Shown here one piece after another: positions 29,274 through 39,173 of a DNA stretch of 64,000 bases. Below the pieces are notes generated by a model. The model searched no databases and was not told the origin of the DNA. It saw only the letters and a list, made by a program, of their open reading frames with translations. Location: NCBI GenBank assembly GCA_902766255.1, contig CACXCS010000086.1, positions 62,001 to 126,000 of the forward strand, given 5' to 3'. This stretch comes from an uncultured Bacteroidia bacterium (lineage in GTDB: Bacteria; Bacteroidota; Bacteroidia; Bacteroidales; UBA932). Position 1 is the first letter of the stretch; each line of letters starts with the position of its first letter. The translations under genes and the position numbers were made by a program.

Positions 29274-30152
29274 ATGGAGAAGCATCATCATCACCATCAT
29301 CTAATTTCCGAAAGTATTACCGGCGACCTGAAGAAGGTTTACATCGGCGCAATAATACTCAATGCTTTATTCGTGGCATTCGAGGCCTGGATGGGCTTCA
29401 GGTCTGACTCCATGTCTTTGGTTTCCGATGCCGGCCACAAGTTGGTGGACGTTTTTTCGCTAGGACTTACCCTTCTTGCGTTCATCCTGGCATCCAGCAG
29501 GCCCGGAAAGAAGTTCACGTTCGGTTATCGTAAGCTTACGGTACTTATTTCCTTGCTCAATGCCGTTTTCGTGGTTGTAGTGGCCGTCTCCATTATTTAT
29601 GAAAGCATTCAGCGCATGATGGATCCCGCTTCCCTGTCACCGGACGCTGACGCCATCAGCATAACAGCTGGAGTAGGTATCGTGGTCAACTTCCTTTCTG
29701 TAGTTCTGCTTTCGTACAAGCGCCGGCACGATGTAAATACTCGCGGTGCATTCCTTCATATGCTTACTGACTGTCTTCTGTCAATTGGCGTTGTCATCGC
29801 TGGTTTCATAATCAAGTGGACCGGCTTTGTTCTGCTGGATCCTATTATGAGCATCTGTATCGCCGGCTTCATCCTTGCTTCTATCATGAGCGTGCTTGTG
29901 GAGAGTTTCAAGCTGAGCATTGATGCTGTGCCCGCGGGGATTGACGCCGAAAAGATTTCGAAAGAGATCAGCGGGATTCCCGGGGTCAATGAGGTCAGCG
30001 GTTTCCATATCTGGCCCATCAGCACAACCGAGGCAGCCCTTACAGCCAAGCTTTCAGTAGACGACTCATTCAACAGGTCGGAAATACTTTCCCGCGCCAA
30101 AGATATCATCAAGTCCAACGGAATTAACGACTCTACGCTGGAAATACAATAA
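29274..30152 (+). CDS. Cation diffusion facilitator (CDF) metal transporter
   Basis: 292 residues with six membrane segments and a cytoplasmic C-terminal domain (~210-292, ISGIPGVNEVSGFHIWPI). The metal site is visible as His55-xxx-Asp59 in DAGHKLVD (helix 2) and HMLTD in helix 5, the Zn2+-type arrangement. The N-terminus reads MEKHHHHHHL, a native run of six histidines that probably binds metal before transport. It exports Zn2+ or a similar ion in exchange for protons. Monocistronic, ended by the large inverted repeat. Confidence 0.93.
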   Translation: MEKHHHHHHLISESITGDLKKVYIGAIILNALFVAFEAWMGFRSDSMSLVSDAGHKLVDVFSLGLTLLAFILASSRPGKKFTFGYRKLTVLISLLNAVFVVVVAVSIIYESIQRMMDPASLSPDADAISITAGVGIVVNFLSVVLLSYKRRHDVNTRGAFLHMLTDCLLSIGVVIAGFIIKWTGFVLLDPIMSICIAGFILASIMSVLVESFKLSIDAVPAGIDAEKISKEISGIPGVNEVSGFHIWPISTTEAALTAKLSVDDSFNRSEILSRAKDIIKSNGINDSTLEIQ

Positions 30153-30161
30153 TTATATAAC

Positions 30162-30286
30162 GCCCTCAGCTGCGGTACTCCTTTCTCAAAACGTCGCTTA
30201 CGCGACCCCTCCCACTGCGTGGGCCCCTCCCTCTTACGATGCCGAGGGTGGCACGGTTTTGAGAAAGGAGTACCGCAGCTGAGGGC
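30162..30286. repeat. 31-bp perfect inverted repeat enclosing three small hairpins
   Basis: Arms 30162-30192 and 30256-30286 are exact reverse complements (31 of 31). The 63-base interior holds GTCGC/GCGAC (30193-30197 with 30202-30206), CCCAC/GTGGG (30211-30215 with 30219-30223) and CCCTC/GAGGG (30229-30233 with 30244-30248). The whole element could fold into a branched, cruciform-like structure. It fills the gap between the convergent CDF and C10-peptidase genes, where it can act as a two-way terminator; the size and symmetry also fit a short non-autonomous mobile element or REP-type repeat. Confidence 0.85.
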
Positions 30287-30296
30287 CGCCTGCTAT

Positions 30297-32117
30297 CTAC
30301 TCTGCTGGTTTACGGATGGTTTCTGTCGTGCCGTCGGGGTAAGTGATGACGGCCTTTTCGAAACCGTTGGAGTTTGACCACTCGACGGAAGAGTACTTTT
30401 CATTGCTGTTGACAAGCACTTCGCTTGCATCCGGGCTGATAAAGTACATGGGGATGAGTGGTATTTCGCCGATAGTTTCGGTATCATCTTCTTGCTTGTC
30501 AACCAGATAGAACGCCTTTTTGTCCATTGAACAGTGCAGGCGAACCTTGTCCCCAAGTGTCCAGTTGAGCGCGGACATGCAGTTAATGTCGTAAATATAA
30601 AAGAAACTGTTTGCGTTGACGTATGCTTTCTTGTCCGAGGCGCTCAGGATGCCGACGACATTGTCTTTGTAGTCAGTCTGAACAAAGCGGAAATAGCCAT
30701 TGAACTTCGTGCTGGTGGGATTGTATATCAAGCCGGCGTTCATCTTGTATGATGATCCCTGGGCAAGCGTACCGGATGAGACCGACAGCCCGTAATACTC
30801 ATGCCCGCGGTAACTGCCGTTTTTGAGGTATAAGGGAATTATTTCAGTCTCGGTGACGATGGGCTCCGGTTCATCCATTTCTACCGGTTCGGGTGTGAAG
30901 TTCCTGTCGGGTTCCAGGTCGATGACAGCATCGTGTCCCGAATTGAAAGTCTCCTCCTCCTCAATCTGCTTTGCCTCCTCGGGGGTGTAGCCGTACAAAG
31001 TCCAGTCGATGTCCTTGTAAGGATAGAAGTAGTCAACATCGAAGTATCCGTTGCAGTCGCCTCCCCAGCCCCAGTTTACATAAAGGTTGCCGTCAGCATC
31101 GTATCCATGAACTACAAACTGGTGGCCGCCGGCCTCGCTGTCAGCGCCGTAGAGAACAGGAAGCCCTTTGTCTATCTGCTCTTTAATGAGGTTGATCCAT
31201 GCCTCAGTGGTGTAGCCGCTCTTGACGACATATCGGGAACTGGATTTGTAATACATGTACTGGGCCATCCTTTCGCCGATGCGGAAAGAATAGGCTCCGG
31301 TACCCTCAGTGCTATAGCTGGCCTGCATCATTATGCCGCAGTCGTACATCAGCCAGGCGACCTGTTTCTGACCTTCGGTAGGAGTCTTGATGCGTTCCGA
31401 ATAGAAGTCCTCCATGGGCATTATGCTCCATTTGTATTCATGGCCCAGGGCATGCCCCTGCATGGGTATGTCTATAATACTGAAACTGTTGGGATCGGCA
31501 TAATAATCCATCGTGTAATCGGGCAGCGTGCCGTTTCCGCACGGAGGCCACTGGTGGTAACGCATTACCATGCTTATCGCCGTTGCAACGCAACCGGTCA
31601 AGGATTTGCTGCTTTCGTATGGAGCAATTGTGGGGCAAAACCAGTTGTAGGGATTCTCCTGGCTCCACTCCGGAAGTTCAAGGAATTTACCTTCCTGCTC
31701 ATCTGCCCTGGTGGAGGGACGACTTTTACGTACGGCCTCGCCAACAGAATACGGGACGTTGTACTTGCGCAGTACTCGAACAGATGCCCTTATCTGATCA
31801 AGCCAGTAGAGCATATTTGAAGGAATACGGTTCTCGTCGATATGACCGGTACGGGAGTATCCCAGGATGGGCTCCAGCAGGTCGTCCCCGGATATAATTA
31901 CAAAACCGCCCTGGTCGTTGTTAAAGATATAGTATGCAGGATCAGACAAGCCATTGACTGAAACACTGCCGCGGCTTCCCATTGCGAGACGAGGCCTGTT
32001 TATGTCAACTCCGAAAAAATCTCCGGCCATCTGCCTGGCCCGGTTAAGGCTCACGGGAGCGGCGTATGCACCTATGGCAAAAAGGGCTGCCAATGCTGTC
32101 AGAAGTATCTTTTTCAT
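30297..32117 (-). CDS. C10-family (streptopain-like) secreted cysteine peptidase
   Basis: 606 residues. MKKILLTALAALFAIGAYAA is a signal peptide. Residues ~20-130 fit the Spi/pro-domain that keeps C10 enzymes inactive. The catalytic Cys176 lies in SLTGCVATAIS and the catalytic His332 in GGHQFVVHGYD, followed by LYVNWGWGG, all as in SpeB and the Bacteroides Bfp enzymes. The ~230 residues after the peptidase domain form a beta-rich extension of unknown role. It shares ATGA with the upstream fimbrillin-like lipoprotein gene and is therefore probably made together with it. Confidence 0.92.
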   Translation of the reverse strand: MKKILLTALAALFAIGAYAAPVSLNRARQMAGDFFGVDINRPRLAMGSRGSVSVNGLSDPAYYIFNNDQGGFVIISGDDLLEPILGYSRTGHIDENRIPSNMLYWLDQIRASVRVLRKYNVPYSVGEAVRKSRPSTRADEQEGKFLELPEWSQENPYNWFCPTIAPYESSKSLTGCVATAISMVMRYHQWPPCGNGTLPDYTMDYYADPNSFSIIDIPMQGHALGHEYKWSIMPMEDFYSERIKTPTEGQKQVAWLMYDCGIMMQASYSTEGTGAYSFRIGERMAQYMYYKSSSRYVVKSGYTTEAWINLIKEQIDKGLPVLYGADSEAGGHQFVVHGYDADGNLYVNWGWGGDCNGYFDVDYFYPYKDIDWTLYGYTPEEAKQIEEEETFNSGHDAVIDLEPDRNFTPEPVEMDEPEPIVTETEIIPLYLKNGSYRGHEYYGLSVSSGTLAQGSSYKMNAGLIYNPTSTKFNGYFRFVQTDYKDNVVGILSASDKKAYVNANSFFYIYDINCMSALNWTLGDKVRLHCSMDKKAFYLVDKQEDDTETIGEIPLIPMYFISPDASEVLVNSNEKYSSVEWSNSNGFEKAVITYPDGTTETIRKPAE

Positions 32118-33277
32118 AGCTCAGCCGCGATAATGTATCCAACTTTATTCTCTTTATTCTCGAGCCAGCAAGTGCCGCCGGAACGCTGCAGGAGGACAGC
32201 CTGAACGGTGGCGTCTTCCACTCCCGTCTGACCTACAGAACTGAGCGTAATCTCGTAACTCTCCCCTTCTGACATGTCCGGAGGGAAGCAGATGCTCAAG
32301 GCGTTTGCGTTGACGAGGCTCTGGATACGAAATACACTTTGAGCTCCGCTGCGCAGGGCAAGCTGATCTCCGGTGCCGAATACGCGGATCGGACGGGGCT
32401 CAGCAGCGGAAAGATCGTAAACGCCATATTCACTCAAGGCAGTGAGCGGTGCTGCAGAGAGAGAGCAGTCGACGGGGCTCATCCGCTTGATGGTTGAACG
32501 GACAATGCTAAGGTCGGTAGCAGTGCTGCGGCTTACGCTGTTGCCGTCACCACCTGATACCTGGATCGAAAAACCAGATGAAAGCGTTCCTGCGGGAAGA
32601 ACGAAATAGAACGAAATGGCATCGTCCCCCAATTCAACTCCATCGCTGCAGTCCAGAGTGATTGTACGGTGCTGGTCATCAACGCTTTGGGTCATTTCCA
32701 GACGTGGTACATCCGTATAATCTACAGCAACTTGTGCGCTACCCCACAGTGCCTCCTGTGCCGAAGATGTCAGGGTAATGGACGCTACGGTGCCGTGACC
32801 GGTCAGCTGGAGTTGAAGAATGCCGCAAAGGTTCTTGAAATCCAGTGTGCCCGTGGAACTCACGGCCACCATGGGGTTGGCTCCGACTCCGAAACTGGCA
32901 GCCGCGTATGCCTGAACTCCGGGGAGCATGATTGACAGTTTGCCATCGGCAAGTGATGCGGCCCCATCGGCAGGGTAAAGGGCGAACCAAGGCGCAGCCC
33001 CCGGGTCGTTACCGCTGAAAGATGCTTTTGTCTTGCCGGCATCCCCCGCATTGATTGTATAGAGCTCGCCCTGGGGGACTGTCTGGTTGAAAACTGATAT
33101 ATTGTCGGTAGCGGACCACAGGACGCTGCTTCCGTTAAGTGTGGTACGCGTAGAGGTTCCATATTCACTGCTTGCAATAAATGTCCTTGTAGGAGTGTCT
33201 TTTTCACGGGGATTATGGACACAAGCCGACGTAAGCAGCATGAGGAATAATACAAATGAGGAGTTGCGCATAGTCAT
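32114..33277 (-). CDS. Fimbrillin-like (Mfa-like) lipoprotein
   Basis: 387 residues. A short N-terminus with lipobox LTSAC indicates a lipoprotein. The pattern RTFIASSEYGTSTRTTLNG, WSATDNISVF, FALYPADG and LPGVQAYAAASFG is that of the Bacteroidales fimbrillin-like domain (~30-280), followed by a small C-terminal beta domain. It could be a fimbrial or adhesive surface protein, or, given its ATGA coupling to a C10 peptidase, a partner, anchor or inhibitor of that enzyme; the latter is inference. ATG codons at 33277 and 33271 are both possible starts. The promoter is not clear. Confidence 0.65.
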   Translation of the reverse strand: MTMRNSSFVLFLMLLTSACVHNPREKDTPTRTFIASSEYGTSTRTTLNGSSVLWSATDNISVFNQTVPQGELYTINAGDAGKTKASFSGNDPGAAPWFALYPADGAASLADGKLSIMLPGVQAYAAASFGVGANPMVAVSSTGTLDFKNLCGILQLQLTGHGTVASITLTSSAQEALWGSAQVAVDYTDVPRLEMTQSVDDQHRTITLDCSDGVELGDDAISFYFVLPAGTLSSGFSIQVSGGDGNSVSRSTATDLSIVRSTIKRMSPVDCSLSAAPLTALSEYGVYDLSAAEPRPIRVFGTGDQLALRSGAQSVFRIQSLVNANALSICFPPDMSEGESYEITLSSVGQTGVEDATVQAVLLQRSGGTCWLENKENKVGYIIAAEL

Positions 33278-33317
33278 AAAAAACAGTGCAAGTTAGTCAC
33301 TTTTTTCCATTTTTACT

Positions 33318-33325
33318 TATATTTG
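33318..33325 (+). promoter_or_regulatory. -7 element of the C1B peptidase gene
   Basis: TATATTTG, 20 bases before the ATG at 33346; the upstream TTAG is a poor -33 box. It lies within the gap between divergent peptidase units. Confidence 0.55.
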
Positions 33326-33345
33326 TAAGCATAAGATTATCTATA

Positions 33346-34533
33346 ATGAAGAAGTTATTGATTCCCCTCGCGCTTGTTTTCTGCGCAGCAGCACTTTCGG
33401 CACAGCCCAGGCCTGCGATGCAATTCCCTGATTATCAGTTTACAACTGTAAAGGCAAATCCCATCACCTCTGTCAAGAATCAATACCGCAGCGGAACCTG
33501 CTGGTCCTACTCGGCCATTGGTTTTTTCGAGTCTGAGGCAATCCGCCTGAACAAAATTTCCGATACCCTTAAGTATCCCGACTTCTCCGAATTCTTCGTC
33601 GTCAGCAACTCCTTCCGCGAAAGGGCAATCAAGTATGTCCGCCTGGACGGTAAACTAAACTTTGCCATCGGCTCCGAGGCGGATGATGTGCTTGATGTAA
33701 TACGCGATTACGGTATCGTCCCCAACGATGCAATGCCCGGCTTGAATTACGGAACCGACCTTCCCGTCACTGGTGAATTGGAGGCTGTCCTGAACGGCAT
33801 CGTAGATGCTGTCGTGAAAAACCCCAACCGCGCCCTCAGCACAGCATGGCAAAGGGCCCTGCAGGCCGTACTCGACGAGTATCTTGGCAAATGCCCCGAG
33901 AAGTTCATGGTTGACGGCAAGGAATATACTCCTGCCGCTTACCGCGACGCCCTCAAGATCAATCCCGCCGACTATGTCACCATCACCAGTTTTACTCATC
34001 ATCCTTTCTACACCAAGTTTGCGATCGAGGTCTGTGACAACTGGCGCTGGGATCCTGCCTACAACCTCCCCATCGATGAGTTCATGACCGTCCTTGACAA
34101 TGCCCTCAACAACGGCTACACCGCAGCATGGGGCGCTGATGTCAGCAATATCGGATTCACCCGCGACGGACTTGCCGTCAACGTGGACGCTGCAGCATCA
34201 ACCGCCGGTTCCGACCAGGAGCATTGGGTGGGCAAAGATAGCGGCAAGGCGCCGGAAATCAAGATCGTAGAGAAAGAAGCGACTCAGGAAAGCCGTCAGA
34301 TTGACTTTGACAACAAGACCATGACCGACGACCATGGCATGCAGATATACGGCATCGCCAAAGACCAGAACGGCAAGAAATACTACATGGTCAAGAATTC
34401 CTGGGGCGAGACTGGCAAGTACAAGGGAATATGGTATGCCACCGAGGCCTATGTCAAGGGCCAGAGCCTCGACATCATGGTCCACAAGGATGCCATCCCC
34501 CGCGACATCAAGTCCAAACTTGGAATCAAGTAA
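33346..34533 (+). CDS. Secreted C1B (bleomycin hydrolase/aminopeptidase C-like) cysteine peptidase
   Basis: 395 residues from the ATG at 33346, which gives a signal peptide MKKLLIPLALVFCAAALSAQ; the frame is open 20 codons further up, but that part lies before or across the promoter. Catalytic Cys52 is in RSGTCWSYSAIGFFESE, the His in DDHGMQIYGIA, and the Asn in YYMVKNSWGE. These match family C1B, whose usual bacterial members are cytoplasmic aminopeptidases; a signal peptide places this one in the periplasm or outside. pssA follows 6 bases later and may share the transcript. Confidence 0.88.
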   Translation: MKKLLIPLALVFCAAALSAQPRPAMQFPDYQFTTVKANPITSVKNQYRSGTCWSYSAIGFFESEAIRLNKISDTLKYPDFSEFFVVSNSFRERAIKYVRLDGKLNFAIGSEADDVLDVIRDYGIVPNDAMPGLNYGTDLPVTGELEAVLNGIVDAVVKNPNRALSTAWQRALQAVLDEYLGKCPEKFMVDGKEYTPAAYRDALKINPADYVTITSFTHHPFYTKFAIEVCDNWRWDPAYNLPIDEFMTVLDNALNNGYTAAWGADVSNIGFTRDGLAVNVDAAASTAGSDQEHWVGKDSGKAPEIKIVEKEATQESRQIDFDNKTMTDDHGMQIYGIAKDQNGKKYYMVKNSWGETGKYKGIWYATEAYVKGQSLDIMVHKDAIPRDIKSKLGIK

Positions 34534-34539
34534 CTGATA

Positions 34540-35253
34540 ATGAAGAAATACATCCCCGACTGCATCACCTCGATTAATCTCATATGCGGGATAATCGGGG
34601 TGGTGTTTGCTTTTAAAGGCCGTCTCGACATTGCCTTTATCCTTATGCTTGCCGCCTCCGCCGCAGACTTCCTTGACGGTTTTGCCGCCCGTGCCCTTGA
34701 TGCTTATTCCGATATGGGCAAGGAACTGGACTCCCTGTCCGATCTTGTATCGTTCGGTGTCCTGCCCTCCGTTATGCTGTACAACCTGTCCGGCACTTGC
34801 ATGTTCGGAGAAAGCTGGGTCAGCTGGGTTCCCCTGGTGATAACTCTCGCCAGCGGCCTTCGCCTTGCAAAATTCAACGTGGACGAACGCCAGAGCGCAG
34901 GCTTCCTGGGTCTCCCCACTCCGGCCTCAGCGCTCTTGTGCGGCTCTCTTTGCTACTATGTCGCATCCGATCCGGCATCCTTCCTTGCTGACTGGTGCGC
35001 CGGCCCGGTGTTCATTCCGGTCATTAGCCTCTGCCTTTCTTTCCTGCTGCTAAGCGAGATACCAATGTTCTCGTTCAAGTTCCACAAGGATGATCCCTCA
35101 GCGCTCAAAATAAAAAGGATGGCGCTTGCAGGTCTTGTGCTTGCGGCCATCCTTGTATGTGTATTCTGCAGACTCAACTGGTCAGTCGTAATCTTGCTGA
35201 CCCTGGTTTGTTACATCCTGAAGAATCTGGTTTACGCTATTTTGAAGATTTAG
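34540..35253 (+). CDS. pssA: CDP-diacylglycerol-serine O-phosphatidyltransferase
   Basis: 237 residues with about six to eight membrane segments. The CDP-alcohol phosphatidyltransferase signature D-G-x2-A-R-x8-G-x3-D-x3-D is present in LDGFAARALDAYSDMGKELD. It makes phosphatidylserine, the precursor of phosphatidylethanolamine. The N-terminal PDCITSINLICGIIG is typical of the PssA subclass. Its last 17 bases overlap the end of the convergent M48 peptidase gene. Confidence 0.92.
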   Translation: MKKYIPDCITSINLICGIIGVVFAFKGRLDIAFILMLAASAADFLDGFAARALDAYSDMGKELDSLSDLVSFGVLPSVMLYNLSGTCMFGESWVSWVPLVITLASGLRLAKFNVDERQSAGFLGLPTPASALLCGSLCYYVASDPASFLADWCAGPVFIPVISLCLSFLLLSEIPMFSFKFHKDDPSALKIKRMALAGLVLAAILVCVFCRLNWSVVILLTLVCYILKNLVYAILKI

Positions 35254-36013
35254 CCATATAATCGTCGGCCATCTTCTTCATTTTTTCCATCCGCTTTTCG
35301 GTTTTGGGGTGATCTGCAAACATATGTGCAATGACAGATCCACCCTGGCCGTCTGAAAGCTGATTGAGCTTGTTCAGTGCATTGTACATACTGTACGGGT
35401 TCATTCCCCGTTCAATTGCAAACTGACATCCGTGCTCGTCGGCTTTATACTCTTGGGCCTGCGAGAACTGGGCGCTGACGAGAGCCTCGCCCACATCGCC
35501 AAGAAGGGCCGAAGCCATGGCTCCGTATGAGCCTGCAGAGGCAAGGATATCGCGCGCCGCAGATGCTACATAGGCATTCTTGATGGCGCGTTTGGTGTCT
35601 TTGTGGCGTACATGACCGAGCTCGTGGCCCAGGATGGCGGTCAGTTCTTCGTCGTCCATGACATCCATAAGCCCTGAATAAACGCGGATTGATCCGTCTC
35701 CGCTGGCGAATGCATTGATGTCATTGGTTCTGTACACTTTGAAGTTGAGAGGAAGTCCGTCAAGTTCATTGAGCCCGGACAGGACTTTGGCAAGACGCTT
35801 GGTGTAAGCACCGTTGTCTATGACATTCTGCTGGTCCAGCGAGGCAATGGACTGGCGGCATAGCTCAACAACCATCTCGTCGGAGATGCTGGCTGCGGTA
35901 GCGGCTTTACCGGCGGCGCTTGCCAAACCTTCTGGATTCCATGCTATGCTCCCCAGAACGGAGCAACTGCACAGGGACAGCGCAGTGAGCGCGATTAAAA
36001 GTATTCTTTTCAT
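35237..36013 (-). CDS. M48-family metallopeptidase lipoprotein
   Basis: 258 residues. MKRILLIALTALSLCSC is a lipoprotein signal. Zinc ligands are His130 and His134 in HELGH, with the third ligand Glu in YKADEHG. The compact size and lack of other domains resemble the LoiP/YcaL/BepA-like periplasmic proteases that check outer-membrane protein assembly. It shares ATGA with lpxB upstream, linking it to outer-membrane building. Confidence 0.9.
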   Translation of the reverse strand: MKRILLIALTALSLCSCSVLGSIAWNPEGLASAAGKAATAASISDEMVVELCRQSIASLDQQNVIDNGAYTKRLAKVLSGLNELDGLPLNFKVYRTNDINAFASGDGSIRVYSGLMDVMDDEELTAILGHELGHVRHKDTKRAIKNAYVASAARDILASAGSYGAMASALLGDVGEALVSAQFSQAQEYKADEHGCQFAIERGMNPYSMYNALNKLNQLSDGQGGSVIAHMFADHPKTEKRMEKMKKMADDYMAKSSK

Positions 36014-37122
36014 ATCAATTGTGGTTTGATTTCATTAATCATTGCAACAGCGGCCCTTTTAGATGCGCCGCCCCCGCCGAGCAGAACTCGCAGGGAGGCA
36101 TAATCTTCCAGCATTGCAGAACGTCTTGAGCCGTCAACGACCAGGGTACGTAGCTCGGAAGTAAGGGCAGATACGTTAAAATCGTCCTGGAGAAGTTCTT
36201 TGAAGACTGGTTTATCAAGACATAGATTGGCTAAGGATATGTATTTGACATGGTCAAGTACCCTTAGAATTCTTTTGCCGACGAACCAAGTCAGCTTGCT
36301 GGCGCTCCAGCAAACAACCTGGGGTGTGCCTATCAAGGCCGTTTCAAGCGATGCTGTGCCGGAATTGACCATGGCAGCAGCAGCAAACTTAACAATATCG
36401 TATGTGCGGCCGAAAAGCAATTCGGCATCGCTCCTGCCGGTAAGATATGGCGCATAATCATCCGGAGTCATGGACGGCGCGCCTGCTATGACGGCTTTCA
36501 TGCCCATTTCCCTAGCCGCATCCAGACATATAGGAAGGGTATGGGAAATCTCCCCTTTCCGTGATCCGGGAAGAATTGCCAGGTATTGACCCTCACACGG
36601 CCTGCTGAAAGGATGCTCAGCAACCTCTTCAACGAGCGGGTTGCCGGTGTAAGTGAATGATATTCCCTTACCCTGAAAATACTTGACTTCGAAGGGGAAT
36701 ATGATAAAAAGGTGATCTACCTGCGATTTAAGCAAGGCATTGCGGCCTTCGCGGGAGGCCCAGGTCTTAGGTGCGATATAATACAGGACCTTGATACCGG
36801 CACTATGGCAGAATCTGGCGACTTTGAGATTGAACCCCGGATAGTCGATAAGTATGACTGCGTCGGGATGCCAGCCGGCGATGTCTTTGCGGCAGGTCTC
36901 CAGCCGTTTGATAATGGAGGGCAGTTTGGAGAGAACATCGCTGATGCCCATGACCGCGCCGTCGCGATAATGAACTACAGGGGGAATGCCGGCGGCAGCG
37001 GACATGCAATCTCCTCCCCAGAAGCGGAATTCCGCACCGGAGTCCTCAGCCTTGAGGGCTTTGATGAGATTGCCGCCGTGCAAATCGCCGGAGGCCTCAC
37101 CTGCTATAAGATAATATCGCAT
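36010..37122 (-). CDS. lpxB: Lipid-A-disaccharide synthase
   Basis: 370 residues. MRYYLIAGEASGDLHGGNLI is the LpxB N-terminal motif; VILIDYPGFNLKVARFC, PKTWASREGR and GTASLETALIGTPQVVCW are also conserved. It joins UDP-diacylglucosamine and lipid X into the lipid A disaccharide at the inner membrane. It overlaps surE by 19 bases and the M48 gene by 4. Confidence 0.96.
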   Translation of the reverse strand: MRYYLIAGEASGDLHGGNLIKALKAEDSGAEFRFWGGDCMSAAAGIPPVVHYRDGAVMGISDVLSKLPSIIKRLETCRKDIAGWHPDAVILIDYPGFNLKVARFCHSAGIKVLYYIAPKTWASREGRNALLKSQVDHLFIIFPFEVKYFQGKGISFTYTGNPLVEEVAEHPFSRPCEGQYLAILPGSRKGEISHTLPICLDAAREMGMKAVIAGAPSMTPDDYAPYLTGRSDAELLFGRTYDIVKFAAAAMVNSGTASLETALIGTPQVVCWSASKLTWFVGKRILRVLDHVKYISLANLCLDKPVFKELLQDDFNVSALTSELRTLVVDGSRRSAMLEDYASLRVLLGGGGASKRAAVAMINEIKPQLI

Positions 37123-37934
37123 AAGCGTTCCATTTCCGCCGTATCGGTATTGTTGAAATTGTGAGGCGTGATGGTAATGAACCCCTCGCGCAGCAGCAGA
37201 TGGTCGGCATCCGGAGCGTTTCCGGGGTTGCTCACGAACTCTCCGCCCATCACTACCAGATCCTCTTCCGGCAACTTTGATGCCACATAAGCATTATCTG
37301 CCGCGGTGGGAGTGTGATTGCGCGAAGCAAGAAAGCCTGTGTCATAGGGCATATACTCTTTCTCCCAGTGTGCCATACCCATGCGGGTAACACGTATGCC
37401 CTTGATTTGCTCTGCCGACAGAGCGGGGAAATTAATGTTGTAAAAAGCACCGAAGCGCTTGCTGTAAGAAGGCAGCAGTTTGGCAAGAATGCCGGGAAGC
37501 ATGCTTTCGACTGCTGAAAAATCGGCATCGGGCCTGAAATCGTCAAGACTTACGGCAATAGAAGGTATTCCGTTTACTGCACCTTCCATGGCAGCGCCGA
37601 TGGTGCCGGAATAAACCGCGGCAGTGGCGGCGTTGTTGCCGTGGTTGACGCCGCTGACGACCAGGTCCGGGCGCTCCGGATAGAGGACATTGTCGATTCC
37701 GAACTTTATACAGCTGGCAGGAGTGCCGTCAAGATACCACCAGTCCTCGCCCGGGAGCGTTTTTATGTGATGGACGGCTATTGGCTTGTAACCCATGGTT
37801 ACTGCCATGGACATGCCGCTTTGGGCGGATTTCGGAGCAATGACGGTCAAGTCTCCCAGGGGTCTGAGCACATTGATAAGAGCATCCAGGCCGCCAAAGC
37901 CGAAACCGTCGTCATTTGTTACAAGAATCCTCAT
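37104..37934 (-). CDS. surE: 5'/3'-nucleotidase SurE
   Basis: 276 residues. MRILVTNDDGFGFGGLDAL carries the metal-binding Asp pair, followed by VIAPKSAQSGMS, GTPASCIKFG and VSGVNHGNNA, all SurE motifs. It removes phosphate from nucleoside monophosphates. First gene of the surE-lpxB-M48 unit; the -7 element on the minus strand (37945-37952) is 10 bases from the ATG. Confidence 0.95.
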   Translation of the reverse strand: MRILVTNDDGFGFGGLDALINVLRPLGDLTVIAPKSAQSGMSMAVTMGYKPIAVHHIKTLPGEDWWYLDGTPASCIKFGIDNVLYPERPDLVVSGVNHGNNAATAAVYSGTIGAAMEGAVNGIPSIAVSLDDFRPDADFSAVESMLPGILAKLLPSYSKRFGAFYNINFPALSAEQIKGIRVTRMGMAHWEKEYMPYDTGFLASRNHTPTAADNAYVASKLPEEDLVVMGGEFVSNPGNAPDADHLLLREGFITITPHNFNNTDTAEMERLCDIIL

Positions 37935-37944
37935 CTTTTTTCTG

Positions 37945-37952
37945 CAAATATA
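37945..37952 (-). promoter_or_regulatory. -7 element of surE-lpxB-M48
   Basis: Minus strand reads TATATTTG, 10 bases before the surE start; back to back with the gapA promoter. Confidence 0.6.
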
Positions 37953-39030
<1,078 letters not shown>

Positions 39031-39057
39031 TTCGTTAAATATGATTTATTGTTTCAG

Positions 39058-39090
39058 CGGGCTGGAATCGCAAGGTTCCAGCCCGTTTTT
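39058..39090 (+). terminator. Rho-independent terminator of gapA
   Basis: CGGGCTGGAA (39058-39067) pairs with TTCCAGCCCG (39076-39085), 10 bp with an 8-base loop, followed directly by TTTTT. Confidence 0.9.
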
Positions 39091-39146
39091 CTTTGTTCTG
39101 CATGTTTCTGAAAGGATAACGCGGTCGGAAATACAAATTAATTCAT

Positions 39147-39154
39147 TACATTTG
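39147..39154 (+). promoter_or_regulatory. -7 element of the DUF362-sugar operon
   Basis: TACATTTG, 4 bases before an in-frame ATG at 39159 and 19 bases before the ATG at 39174. The position argues for the second ATG as start. No clear -33 box. Confidence 0.55.
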
Positions 39155-39173
39155 TAAAATGCATAAAAGGATT

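Noticed and set aside
30933..31820. 295-codon plus-strand frame opposite the C10 peptidase
   Set aside because: No family match and no promoter; the peptidase on the other strand has its signal peptide and catalytic residues.
39159..39173. ATG at 39159 as the DUF362 start
   Set aside because: It lies at the expected transcription start, four bases after the -7 element; the ATG at 39174 is more plausible.
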